From NCBI GenBank assembly GCA_965223435.1, contig CBDCWQ010000023.1:1116001-1180000 (forward strand): a stretch of 64,000 nucleotides of DNA. Direction: 5' to 3'. Every line of letters starts with the position of its first letter. Position 1 is the stretch's first letter. Position numbers and translations under genes: made by a program. A model generated the notes under the pieces. That model was not told where the DNA came from and ran no database searches. It worked only from the letters and a program-made list of their open reading frames with translations. This stretch comes from CBDCWQ01 sp965223435 (GTDB lineage: Bacteria; Myxococcota; Kuafuiibacteriia; Kuafuiibacteriales; Kuafuiibacteriaceae). This document shows positions 1-7,374 of this stretch, piece after piece.

Positions 1-25
1 TCGGTATCCGTTGTTGATGTTTTCA

Positions 26-766
26 CTATTCACACAGCTGACACATCCTTTTCGGTGCAGTTTTAAGGGGCCAGCTGTTCCAGACCGAGGCTCCGACGAG
101 AACGGCGATCCCCACATACATGGTGACGTTGCTGTCAAAGATGAATTTTCCAACCAGAATCATCGCTGACGCAGTCATACCCACCCAGAGGGGTCGGTAA
201 TTGCGCCGCCGCTTCGCCCAGAACGCCAACGCGCCAATGGCGATCGCTAGGAATACGCCAGTCAGAGGGAGCAAAAAGGCATCGTCGAGCAGGAAGCCGA
301 GTCCAACGGAACTCAGAAAGCCCGCATACGCTGGCCAGCACGCAGGACAGGCCACTTTCGGCAGAGCTGAAAAACCAATCGCAGGAAGCGTGGCCGCGCC
401 CGTTTTCCAGTGAACGCGAGAGGGCTCTCCCTTCGGTGTGACCGGAACGCCTGGCGCTCGGCTTTTCGTCAACGCAGCAACAATCGCGGCAAGCGGAGGC
501 GCTCCGCCAAGAGCACCATCGGCCTGGGCATAGACGCGACATGAGGGAGCTCCGCCTACGGATCCTGATCCGCCTACATCACGGCCGTCGACCAAAACCG
601 TTGGCGATCCGTAGCCACGGACGTGAGACGGGGCTTCCGGGTCGTCTGTGCGCCATTCCTGCCAACGGGGTTCCAGTTGAAGCTCCGCAAATGCCTGACC
701 TAGCCTTGCCTGCGCCGCGGGAACATTTGGACACTTGTCATCATATACAAGCTCAACCTTCGGCAT
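26..766 (-). CDS. Thioredoxin-like domain fused to MerC-like mercuric ion transporter
   Basis: This 246-residue protein probably moves Hg(II) across the inner membrane. Residues 1-100 resemble a small thioredoxin-fold domain, with a CPN motif near residue 12, a GSPTVLVDG strand and an SCRVY segment. The C-terminal half begins with a CPAC pair and has about four hydrophobic segments, as in MerC-type transporters, and it ends in a further Cys pair, CQLC. The start at 766 is chosen because an AGGAGG ribosome site lies 6 bases upstream; the frame extends to 796, but that adds residues without a good site. The gene overlaps the end of merR by 14 bases, so the two are co-transcribed. A merA reductase would be expected further left, outside the window. 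The family assignment to MerC rather than another Mer transporter is moderate. Confidence 0.72.
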   Translation of the reverse strand: MPKVELVYDDKCPNVPAAQARLGQAFAELQLEPRWQEWRTDDPEAPSHVRGYGSPTVLVDGRDVGGSGSVGGAPSCRVYAQADGALGGAPPLAAIVAALTKSRAPGVPVTPKGEPSRVHWKTGAATLPAIGFSALPKVACPACWPAYAGFLSSVGLGFLLDDAFLLPLTGVFLAIAIGALAFWAKRRRNYRPLWVGMTASAMILVGKFIFDSNVTMYVGIAVLVGASVWNSWPLKTAPKRMCQLCE

Positions 767-1181
767 GGCGGTCCTCCTCACGGGCGAACTCCTCAAGAAT
801 AGGACACTCAGTCGTGGGTCCTCGACCTCTACACTTTTTCACGAGGCGTTCCAGGGCGGCCTTCATCTGCTCGAGGCTGGCGATTTTGTGGTCGATGTCG
901 GCAAGCTTTTGGCGGGCCTGTGCGCGAACGTCAGCGCACGTGCTATTCGGATCCACGCGCAAAGCTAAGAGCTCCGCAATCTCTTTGAGAGAAAAGCCCA
1001 ACTCCTTGGCGTGCCGAATGAACCGGATTCGCTCTACGGTCTCGGGCGGATAGTCACGATAACCTGAAGGACGACGGTCGGGCTCCAAAATGAGCCCTTG
1101 GCGCTCGTAAAACCGGATCGTCTCCACACCGACGTCCGCTTGTTTGGCAACCTGCCCGATGGTCAACGATCTCGCTCGCAT
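753..1181 (-). CDS. merR: MerR-type Hg(II)-responsive transcriptional regulator
   Basis: A 142-residue MerR-family activator/repressor that bends its operator DNA when it binds metal. Residues 6-75 form the winged-helix DNA-binding domain (TIGQVAKQADVGVETIRFYE start, then GYRDYP). A long dimerisation helix follows. The three cysteines that define mercury-sensing MerR are present: one in the STCADVR segment, one in KKCRGR and one in TECPILE near the C terminus. This spacing separates it from CueR- and ZntR-type regulators. It is the first gene of the minus-strand unit and sits about 10 bases downstream of a mer-type dyad promoter, so it probably controls itself and the transporter behind it. 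Placing merR first in its own operon is less common than the divergent Tn501 arrangement. Confidence 0.9.
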   Translation of the reverse strand: MRARSLTIGQVAKQADVGVETIRFYERQGLILEPDRRPSGYRDYPPETVERIRFIRHAKELGFSLKEIAELLALRVDPNSTCADVRAQARQKLADIDHKIASLEQMKAALERLVKKCRGRGPTTECPILEEFAREEDRHAEG

Positions 1182-1190
1182 TGAGTTAGA

Positions 1191-1221
1191 GCCTAAACTC
1201 TGTACTATACTACAGAGTCAA
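1191..1221 (-). promoter_or_regulatory. mer-type operator/promoter of merR
   Basis: On the minus strand a TTGACT -35 box (1221-1216) is followed by a 19-bp spacer and a TTAGGC/TAGGCT -10-like element. The spacer contains an inverted repeat (1197-1218) with perfect 8-bp arms, ACTCTGTA and TACAGAGT, around six central bases. Over-long 19-bp spacing with a dyad inside the spacer is the hallmark of MerR-activated promoters. The merR start codon lies only 10 bases further on. Confidence 0.8.
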
Positions 1222-1265
1222 TAGCTGACGCTGTTCGGGGCGGGCAGCTGCCATCTAGCCTGTGA

Positions 1266-1286
1266 GAGGAGGGTCGAAACCTCCTT
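1266..1286. promoter_or_regulatory. Hairpin in the merR-membrane protein intergenic region
   Basis: AGGAGG (1267-1272) pairs perfectly with CCTCCT (1280-1285) across a 7-base loop. The same left arm can also pair with CTCCTC at 1297-1302, so two alternative hairpins are possible ahead of the plus-strand gene at 1444. Nothing else supports a regulatory role. Confidence 0.25.
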
Positions 1287-1443
1287 CGGGGGGATTCTCC
1301 TCACGCTGTTACTGTTCCGTTGCTGTACGCCTGGGTTGAGGAATTCCGACTACGCCGATCGAATTGAACGCATCATGTCCGGTCACGTTTTGCCGCCCCC
1401 ACGCCTATTCAAGCACAAGCAGAAAACGTTGGGAGACCCACCC

Positions 1444-1980
1444 ATGGATGAGCGCAAGTTAGAGAGGCAGGTACGGCGGGCGTACGAATATGGTCGCCTC
1501 GCCTGGGCGTTCCGCCAAGCGATGATCGTGGTGCCCATTGGACTCAGTTGGCTGGTGGGGGGAGCATCCGTGCCTCGTGGGGGCGTCGCAAGCTTTGCGC
1601 TGATCACCTTCATTGTTGTGAGCGGCTATTTTCGTTCGGCGCTCGGTCGTGGAGCCGCTGCCGGTGCGTGGGTTGGACTCGCGCCCACTATCCTGAGCCT
1701 TGCTATGCGGTCCCCTGATTCCATGCTCGAGGCCGATCGCTACCTGTTCTGCGTCTCGGGGTCGGTCGTTCTCGGTGCGGTTGCCGGTGTATGGCTCGGA
1801 ATTCGCGCAGCCCATGCCGGAGGCCACGGCTTTGCCGCGGCTGCTATCGCCTCAGCAATCCTGTCCGTGGCCGCTGGCCGCTGGGCGCTTGATATTGGCA
1901 GCATCTTTGGATTCTACGCAGGGGCTTTGCTCCTGGGAGTGCCGATCTATATGAGGGAGTCTTCGATATCAACGCACTGA
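1444..1980 (+). CDS. Small integral membrane protein of unknown function
   Basis: A 178-residue protein with a charged N terminus (DERKLERQVRR) followed by about five or six hydrophobic segments, for example VVPIGLSWLVGG, ASFALITFIVVSG and a C-terminal FGFYAGALLLGVPIY. No family could be recognised. The start at 1444 is preferred because GGGAG lies about 9 bases upstream; the frame is open to a TTG at 1336 and an ATG at 1375, which would add a hydrophilic leader. It is divergent from merR and may belong to the resistance locus, but nothing in the sequence proves a role in metal handling. Confidence 0.55.
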   Translation: MDERKLERQVRRAYEYGRLAWAFRQAMIVVPIGLSWLVGGASVPRGGVASFALITFIVVSGYFRSALGRGAAAGAWVGLAPTILSLAMRSPDSMLEADRYLFCVSGSVVLGAVAGVWLGIRAAHAGGHGFAAAAIASAILSVAAGRWALDIGSIFGFYAGALLLGVPIYMRESSISTH

Positions 1981-2466
1981 AGCGATAGACGCAGATTGGT
2001 CGGAAGTTTGAACTCGAGGCCGAGATCAAAATGGGCGTCATTCACTGAAGTGCAGCCTGTTCGGGAGACACTTCCTCGCTGCCGACCGAGGATTGGTCCG
2101 ATCTTGAATGAAGAGCTAATCTTCGTTGCGCCGGTTCTTACGGTGCGTGCTTTGACTACTCAATCTCTAGTACACGCAGATGTAGCACTCGACGAAAGTA
2201 TTATTGTACCGGGCAGATCTACCGCTGGGACTGTCTTCGAGTGCAGGTGTACATCTGCGGCAAGTGTATGAATCCACTAGCAAATTGGCGCGCATCGTCA
2301 CGGTCTTGTAGCACAATCCGCCGGGCGCAAAGGAGTGCTGACAGCGCATAATGTGGCAGGCAATGCGCGTAGGCCGTTGAACAGTTGGTTCTGTATGGTG
2401 CCGTCGCACTTACCAGGTCCTCAGTTTTTCGATCTCGTCTTCTGACTTCCACGGCCCTGAGGGGTT
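1981..2466. other. Non-coding or decayed stretch
   Basis: No reading frame here has a recognisable product or a good ribosome site. Short open frames on both strands look like chance. It separates the mercury locus from the transposon-type zinc-finger gene and may be junction DNA left by past insertions. Confidence 0.4.
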
Positions 2467-3027
2467 GTGGATTTGCAGGCGGTAGAAACCAGCACTGTTG
2501 CGCAGCGCGGATGTGACGACCCTTCGGCCCGCTTGATCACCTGCGCGCGCCCTGAATGTGGCCAAATATTTCACCTTTGTTCTCCGTGTGATCGGGGGAA
2601 CAAGTATTGCTCCGACAAGTGCGCAATCGCCGCAAAACGCGAGCAAGATCGAATCTCCGGGCAAGCCTATCAATCAACTCCCGCAGGTGCTCGTCGCAAC
2701 GCAAATCGACAAAACAATTTCCGTGGAAGGAAGCGCCTACAAGAAGAGAAAGAAAAGTCCTCGGAAGAGAATTTCGATGCGCCTCCTTGGACCGATAAAA
2801 AAAACATAACGCAGAAGGGTCAAAAAAATTTGACTCCGGAGATATCGGTCACGTGTGAGGACGAGAAAAGTTCAAGGACCACTCATACAGACCGTTCCGC
2901 CGCTAAGAACAAAGCAGGGATTCGGTGCCATTTTTGCGGTCGGAAATGCGCTTTTGACCGTACCATGTCGCTTTCGAAGTATCGTCGATCGCAATCGGCA
3001 TTTCGCAGGTGTCGTGGCCCTCCTTAG
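2467..3027 (+). CDS. Transposon-associated zinc-finger protein
   Basis: A 186-residue basic protein. Residues about 26-55 carry a Cys-rich zinc ribbon: CARPECGQIF, then LCSPCDRG, then YCSDKC. A QxYQxTxxGxxxNANRQ segment and a basic tract follow. Proteins with this arrangement are often found beside transposases in Proteobacteria, which is why the mobile-element label is given; that link is recalled, not tested. The N terminus is a GTG codon. A second CxxC pair (CHFCGRKC) occurs near residue 155. The last 30 residues are less typical and the reading frame may be partly decayed there. No transposase gene is seen next to it. Confidence 0.5.
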   Translation: MDLQAVETSTVAQRGCDDPSARLITCARPECGQIFHLCSPCDRGNKYCSDKCAIAAKREQDRISGQAYQSTPAGARRNANRQNNFRGRKRLQEEKEKSSEENFDAPPWTDKKNITQKGQKNLTPEISVTCEDEKSSRTTHTDRSAAKNKAGIRCHFCGRKCAFDRTMSLSKYRRSQSAFRRCRGPP

Positions 3028-3410
3028 GCGCCAGAGTTGGGGATTACTTTGCTGTCGCGGTTCGTTAAGGGTTCGTGTTCATCTTCGCCGGCCAGGCAAG
3101 TCACCATACCCTAGGCGAAAGATTGCGCAAAGTTTTTGTCCTCGGATCTTATACAAATGTGTCGGTCGCCGTCCGACGTCGACACCGGCTGGGCGTATCG
3201 CGCGCTCTGTGACGCATATTTCCTCTGAACGCCTTCACTGCGTCGAGGGACAAGTGTGTCCGTTCGCTCCGCAGCTTCATTCGTGGACGTCACCGTCATG
3301 GGTGAATGCTTCCCGAGACTTCGATCAGAAAAGTAGCAGCCGCGCGCTATTCGCAAATGGCGCGCAAGCGGTCCGGAAACGGAGTCCGCAGAAAACCAAA
3401 GGTGAAAACA
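3028..3410. other. Intergenic stretch without a recognisable gene
   Basis: No convincing coding frame. The plus-strand frame that leads into the gene at 3411 is open from 3306, but the residues before 3411 are basic and unremarkable and lack a ribosome site. The left end of the integrated element may lie here, but no repeat of the tRNA-Val 3' end was spotted by eye. Confidence 0.35.
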
Positions 3411-4016
3411 ATGGATGTGCAAGTTGATAATCAGCGATTCACTGGATCGCACCACCACCCCGCAATTGATGCGTGGTTTAAGAAGCAACACAAACAGATT
3501 AGGGCGCTGATGCTCGATGGACGATGGCGGACTCTTGACGAAATCGAGGGCCCGACGGGGGTGCCGGCGGCGTCAGTTTTCGCTCACCTTTTGATCCTAC
3601 GTGAACCAGAGTTCGGCGACTACTACGTCGAGAAGCGTCCAAGAGGTCAGAACATTCGAGGGCCTAGCGAGTTTCGGATCTCCACCCCTGATGAGATTTT
3701 CGGGTCGCCTTTGGATTCCTTTTCAGAGGCGGATGGTCGCGCCGCCTTAGCTGAACTCCGAACACTCGTCGCATGGGCAAAGGACCGGGGGTATCCAACT
3801 TGCAGCACCATCATCCGGTTGGGGCGATGGATGCGCTGTATCTACGAGGAACCGTTCCTGTCGGCCAACGGCAACGGCACATGTTCTCGGGATAGCGACA
3901 AGCAGAAAGAGGCGGACGATGCCCAGTACCAAAGAATTCTGGCGCAGAACGCGTGGCTTAGGGAGCTCGAGGAGCAGATGCAGTCCGATGATGAAGCAGG
4001 CGAGCTCACGGCGTGA
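3411..4016 (+). CDS. Winged-helix-like phage protein of unknown role
   Basis: A 201-residue protein, first gene of the phage-like module. Residues about 20-75 read like a winged helix: an RALMLDGRWRTLDEI helix-turn followed by VPAASVFAHLLIL and a wing around YYVEKRPRGQ. The C-terminal third is helical and acidic, ending in a Q/E-rich stretch. The start at 3411 is chosen for the AAAGGTGA site just upstream; the frame is open to 3306. The position ahead of the origin-like repeats and the regulator gene would suit a transcriptional or replication accessory factor, but no specific function is supported. Confidence 0.6.
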   Translation: MDVQVDNQRFTGSHHHPAIDAWFKKQHKQIRALMLDGRWRTLDEIEGPTGVPAASVFAHLLILREPEFGDYYVEKRPRGQNIRGPSEFRISTPDEIFGSPLDSFSEADGRAALAELRTLVAWAKDRGYPTCSTIIRLGRWMRCIYEEPFLSANGNGTCSRDSDKQKEADDAQYQRILAQNAWLRELEEQMQSDDEAGELTA

Positions 4017-4140
4017 CGAAGGAATGTGCAGAAATTGTGAAGAAGAATTGCCGATTTTTTTTGGCCTACAACGGGATGTTCGGTCGTTTGCGGGTTTTCG
4101 TGCTCGATGTTCCGGGCACTTAGAAAAAAAGTGGTTGTGT

Positions 4141-4230
4141 TTTTGTCGTGTCCAGTCGCCCGCAGTCGCGTCCAGTCGCTTCTGGTTGCACAGGGTCGTT
4201 TTCGGTCGCCTCCAGCCGGCTCTGGTCGTC
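4141..4230. repeat. Nine phased 10-bp repeats with GTCG core; candidate origin or operator array
   Basis: Divided into tens from 4141, every block carries GTCG (or GTTG/GCCG) at positions 5-8: TTTTGTCGTG, TCCAGTCGCC, CGCAGTCGCG, TCCAGTCGCT, TCTGGTTGCA, CAGGGTCGTT, TTCGGTCGCC, TCCAGCCGGC, TCTGGTCGTC. A 10-bp period puts all cores on one face of the helix. A T/A-rich stretch (about 4121-4145) adjoins it. The array lies between the first two genes of the module and is non-coding. It resembles an iteron origin or a multi-site operator. Confidence 0.55.
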
Positions 4231-4312
4231 AGTACGAGAGTTGGTGCCGATGTGCTCTCTTCTTCGCCGTTCGTGGCGAAGAAAGAGCAAACGAAAACGG
4301 GAGACGGCGGCC

Positions 4313-4744
4313 ATGATCAGCGGCGAAGAACTCCTCTCCTATGCGGAGGCAGCCGTCCGGCTGAAATGTTCCAGAAGGACGATCGAGCGAATGGTTCGGG
4401 ATGGGCAACTAGAGAAAGTCGTCGTCCGGAGGAGTGTGTGGATCATGGAATCTGAGATTGATCGATACGTTGCTCGGCAACGGAAGAAGGAACATGTCGC
4501 ACCGACGATATGGGATGTCCTCGACGAGGACTACGAGATCGTCCTCTCCTCCAGAGCCCGCAAGGTGCTCGAGGAGTTCGAAGTCACTGAGCTAGAGGAG
4601 TTGGCTTTCTTTGACGTTCGCCGAGCCCAACGCGTTAACGGTGTTGGTGATAAAACGTTCCGAAACCTCATCAACGCGGTGGCCCGAGCCAAGGAAGTCG
4701 TCAAGAGGCGAAGCAAAGGCGGACGTCCCGGGGGTTCGAAGTGA
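4313..4744 (+). CDS. Excisionase-type HTH protein with C-terminal helix-hairpin-helix-like domain
   Basis: A 143-residue DNA-binding protein. Residues 6-55 are an HTH_17/MerR-type domain as in excisionases and DNA-binding adaptors: LLSYAEAAVRLKCSRRTIER, then a DRYVARQRKK boundary. The C-terminal part (residues about 85-130) reads like a helix-hairpin-helix or RNA polymerase alpha-CTD fold, with VTELEELAFFDV followed by RVNGVGDKTFRNLI. The start at 4313 has a GGGAGA site; the frame extends upstream through the phased repeats, which is not likely to be coding. It directly follows the repeat array and overlaps the next gene by 4 bases, so it is a natural candidate for the protein that binds the array. 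That binding is inferred. Confidence 0.65.
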   Translation: MISGEELLSYAEAAVRLKCSRRTIERMVRDGQLEKVVVRRSVWIMESEIDRYVARQRKKEHVAPTIWDVLDEDYEIVLSSRARKVLEEFEVTELEELAFFDVRRAQRVNGVGDKTFRNLINAVARAKEVVKRRSKGGRPGGSK

Positions 4745-5082
4745 AGCTCTCGTCTCAGGAAGGAAAAGTATCCGAGAAAGCGGACGTCAAGAGGCTCGCA
4801 AGGAGCACGGATCCGTTTACGTCCGTTCTGGCCGCGGAGTCGATCGAAGCGTCTGGAAATCGAAGAAGGCAAAAGGCGCTTGTCTACGTAGCTCTTTGCG
4901 AATTTCTCAAGGCGCACGGTCGCGGAGCCACCTCTGCGGAGCTCGCTTCTTTTCGAAACTGGTCCAGATACATGCCGGCCAGGCGGCTGCCCGATCTTGA
5001 AAGTGATGGCCTCGTCCGCCGTGGCGATGCCCGTCGCTGCGAGGCACGGGGCACTACCGCAATTGAATGGCAACCCGTCTAG
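4741..5082 (+). CDS. Phage winged-helix protein with DPxTS motif
   Basis: A 113-residue basic protein starting at GTG within a GTGA overlap with the preceding stop. The N-terminal RSTDPFTSVLAAES stretch matches the RxTDPxTSxxAA motif common in small phage replication-region proteins. The middle (RQKALVYVALCEFLKAHGR, then TSAELASF) and the C-terminal ARRLPDLESDGLVRRG read like a winged helix. The family is frequent in siphophage early regions; its biochemical role is not known to me. Confidence 0.6.
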   Translation: MKLSSQEGKVSEKADVKRLARSTDPFTSVLAAESIEASGNRRRQKALVYVALCEFLKAHGRGATSAELASFRNWSRYMPARRLPDLESDGLVRRGDARRCEARGTTAIEWQPV

Positions 5083-5103
5083 GGTGGAGGGAACGATCAG
5101 AAG

Positions 5104-6051
5104 ATGTTTGACCGACCTGTCACGACTAGCGAGATCCGGACGTTCCGACGCTGCCAGCGAGAACACCAGATCGCCTACGTGCTCGGAATTCGTCTCCGGA
5201 AAATAGACCTACCGCTTCGGTTCGGCCAAATCGTTCATCAGGCTCTTGAAGTTTGGTGGCGAGACGACAAGAATTTGGTCGGTGCAATCGATGTCACGGG
5301 TGCCGCCGATATCGATCCCTTTGAGCGAGCCAAGGCACGCGCCCTGATCGAGGGCTACCATCACCGGTGGGCCTCCCAAGAGTTTGAGTGCGTGGCTGTA
5401 GAAGCCTCTTTCCGATTGCCCCGTGATGGCTATGTTCTCGCCGGTAAGCTCGACGCGGTCGCTCGAACACCGGACGGTCGCATGTGGCTCGTCGAGCACA
5501 AAACCAGCGGCAGCGACATCTCTGCTGGCTCTTGCTACTGGCAGAAGCTCACACTAGATGATCAGGTCTCTAACTACTATAGCGGTGCCCGAGCCCTCGG
5601 GTTCGAAGTCGATGCGTGCGTCTACGATGTCATCGGAAAACCGTCGACCAAGCCCCTCCGCGCGACACCAGTAGAAAAGAGGAAACGAACCAAAGCAGGG
5701 AAGCTATACAAGGGGCATCGCGAAACAGACGAGACACCCGGGGACTATCTGAATCGACTACGTTTGGAGATCGCCGAGAAGCCCAACACCTTCTACCAAC
5801 GCGCGAACATTGTTCGTCTTGAACGGGAAGAAGAACGCGCTAGGCGGGATGCGCTCCGAACCGTACAGGATATGTCGCGTACGAACGCGTACGAGCCAGC
5901 CGTATGCAATCCAGATGCATGTCTGAGGTTTGGTCGGTTCTGCGGTTACCACCCGGTTTGCACTGGCGAGACCACTCTTGAGGATGAGCGGTTTCGAAAG
6001 CTGACTCACGTACATGAAGAACTACAAACAGAAAAGGAGGAGAGAAAATGA
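5104..6051 (+). CDS. PD-(D/E)XK nuclease, Cas4/RecB-like
   Basis: A 315-residue exonuclease-like protein of the phage recombination type. The catalytic core shows H45 in the VHQALE motif, D117 in GKLDAV, and E131 and K133 in LVEHKTSG, which is the D...ExK signature with a QxxxY-like stretch after it (DDQVSNYY). One Cys near residue 17 and a C-terminal cluster (CNPDAC, then FCGYHPVC) match the four-cysteine Fe-S site of Cas4 and AddB. It overlaps the downstream ATPase gene by 4 bases. A role in end resection for recombination with the Sak4-like and SSB-like neighbours is likely. No cas1 or cas2 is present, so it is not part of a CRISPR system. Confidence 0.78.
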   Translation: MFDRPVTTSEIRTFRRCQREHQIAYVLGIRLRKIDLPLRFGQIVHQALEVWWRDDKNLVGAIDVTGAADIDPFERAKARALIEGYHHRWASQEFECVAVEASFRLPRDGYVLAGKLDAVARTPDGRMWLVEHKTSGSDISAGSCYWQKLTLDDQVSNYYSGARALGFEVDACVYDVIGKPSTKPLRATPVEKRKRTKAGKLYKGHRETDETPGDYLNRLRLEIAEKPNTFYQRANIVRLEREEERARRDALRTVQDMSRTNAYEPAVCNPDACLRFGRFCGYHPVCTGETTLEDERFRKLTHVHEELQTEKEERK

Positions 6052-6923
6052 CTGGTCTGCTTAGTAGGGTCAAGTCGGGGAAGATCGACGCCCCGACGAA
6101 GATCTTAGTCTACGGCGTTGAAGGCGTTGGGAAATCTACTTTTGCATCGGGGGCGGAGAGCCCGATTTTCGTCGGTCGAGAAAGCGAAACAGAACAACTC
6201 GACATCAAGAGGATTGAGCCGAAGTCGTGGGCGGAAACGCTCGCAATCATCGACGAGCTGGCAAGCGAGGAACACCCCTACCGCACGCTCGTGATCGACA
6301 CGCTCGATTGGCTCGAGCCCATCCTATGGGAACACGTTTGTCGCCAAAACGGGTGGAAGACGCTGGAAGATCCCGGCTACGGCAAGGGGCCGGCGGCGGC
6401 TCTTCAAGAGTGGCGCGTGCTTCTATCGCGACTCGAGTCCCTGAGGAACAAGAGCAAAATGCACATTCTCTTAATTGGGCACTCCGAGATCAGAACTTTC
6501 CGCAACCCCGAGGCCGAAGATTACGATCGCTATCAGTTGAAGCTCCAACCCAAAGCCGGGAGTTTAATCAAGGAATGGTGTGATTGTGTTCTGTTTGCCG
6601 AATGGGAGGCGCATACCTTTAAGAAGGATAACCGTGCCAAGGGGATCCTGACCGGCGCAAGAGTCCTGCGGACCGAACGGCACGCGTCCTATGACGCAAA
6701 GAACCGATACGGTCTTCCGCCGCAGGTGTTGCTGTCCTTTGAGGAGTTCGAGAAAGCCCGAAAATCTAATGACGCACTGGTCACGAATCTCGAGGAACTC
6801 CTCGGGGACGATTCAGAGAAACGGCAGAAGGTCATGGAGTGGGTTGAGGGACAGCCGGATCGCTCGGTGGCGATTTCGCAGGCGGTCAATAGATTGAAAC
6901 AACAGGAGGCGATCAATGGATAG
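6048..6923 (+). CDS. Sak4-like/RecA-fold phage ATPase
   Basis: A 291-residue AAA_24-type nucleotide-binding protein. The Walker A motif is GVEGVGKS at residues 23-30 and the Walker B strand is TLVIDTLDWL near residue 84, followed by a sensor-like LLIGHSE. Phage proteins of this design (Sak4) act as single-strand annealing or strand-exchange recombinases and usually sit beside an SSB-like gene, as here. The start codon overlaps the nuclease stop (ATGA), and its own end overlaps the next gene by 8 bases, so all three should be translated together. Confidence 0.72.
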   Translation: MTGLLSRVKSGKIDAPTKILVYGVEGVGKSTFASGAESPIFVGRESETEQLDIKRIEPKSWAETLAIIDELASEEHPYRTLVIDTLDWLEPILWEHVCRQNGWKTLEDPGYGKGPAAALQEWRVLLSRLESLRNKSKMHILLIGHSEIRTFRNPEAEDYDRYQLKLQPKAGSLIKEWCDCVLFAEWEAHTFKKDNRAKGILTGARVLRTERHASYDAKNRYGLPPQVLLSFEEFEKARKSNDALVTNLEELLGDDSEKRQKVMEWVEGQPDRSVAISQAVNRLKQQEAING

Positions 6924-7368
6924 TGGAATTATTGCGGCCGGGCGGTTTCGCGCCCGACCGACCGACGGTGACTGGGGCTTTTCGAACAACGGCAACGAGT
7001 TTGTGCAGGTGACGTTCAAGATTCTTGAAGGTGCCGATGAGGGAAAACATGTCTCATGGTGGGGCTACTTCACCAAGGAGGGCAATTCGGCAAAATCCGT
7101 GGAGGCTCTTCGCTATTGCGGATGCACCTTTCCGGACGATGACATCACCAACCTTGAAGGTCTGGGTAGCGAAGAGGTGTCCATCGTAATCGAGCACGAG
7201 GAGTGGGACGGGAAGGTCCGCGCCAGGGTGAAGTGGGTCAACAGTCTGACTGGGCCCACGGTGACGAATCAATTCTCGGACAACGACAGGCAGAGTTTCA
7301 AGCAGCGTATGAAGGGACTCGTGGTCTCGCAACGGAACAAACCCAACAGCGAGGACATCCCGTTTTAG
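6916..7368 (+). CDS. SSB-like phage single-strand DNA-binding protein
   Basis: A 150-residue protein of the DUF669 kind. It has beta-rich N-terminal sequence (VQVTFKILEGADEGKHVSWW), aromatic residues suited to ssDNA stacking, and a C-terminal tail ending EDIPF. That tail is nearly the same as the DDIPF end by which bacterial SSB recruits partner enzymes. The gene follows the Sak4-like ATPase and precedes the helicase, the usual phage order. No OB-fold signature can be proved by eye. Confidence 0.6.
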   Translation: MDSGIIAAGRFRARPTDGDWGFSNNGNEFVQVTFKILEGADEGKHVSWWGYFTKEGNSAKSVEALRYCGCTFPDDDITNLEGLGSEEVSIVIEHEEWDGKVRARVKWVNSLTGPTVTNQFSDNDRQSFKQRMKGLVVSQRNKPNSEDIPF

Positions 7369-7374
7369 GGCGCC

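Noticed and set aside
5104..6051. CRISPR Cas4
   Set aside because: The fold is Cas4-like, but there is no cas1, cas2 or array, and the neighbours are phage recombination genes.
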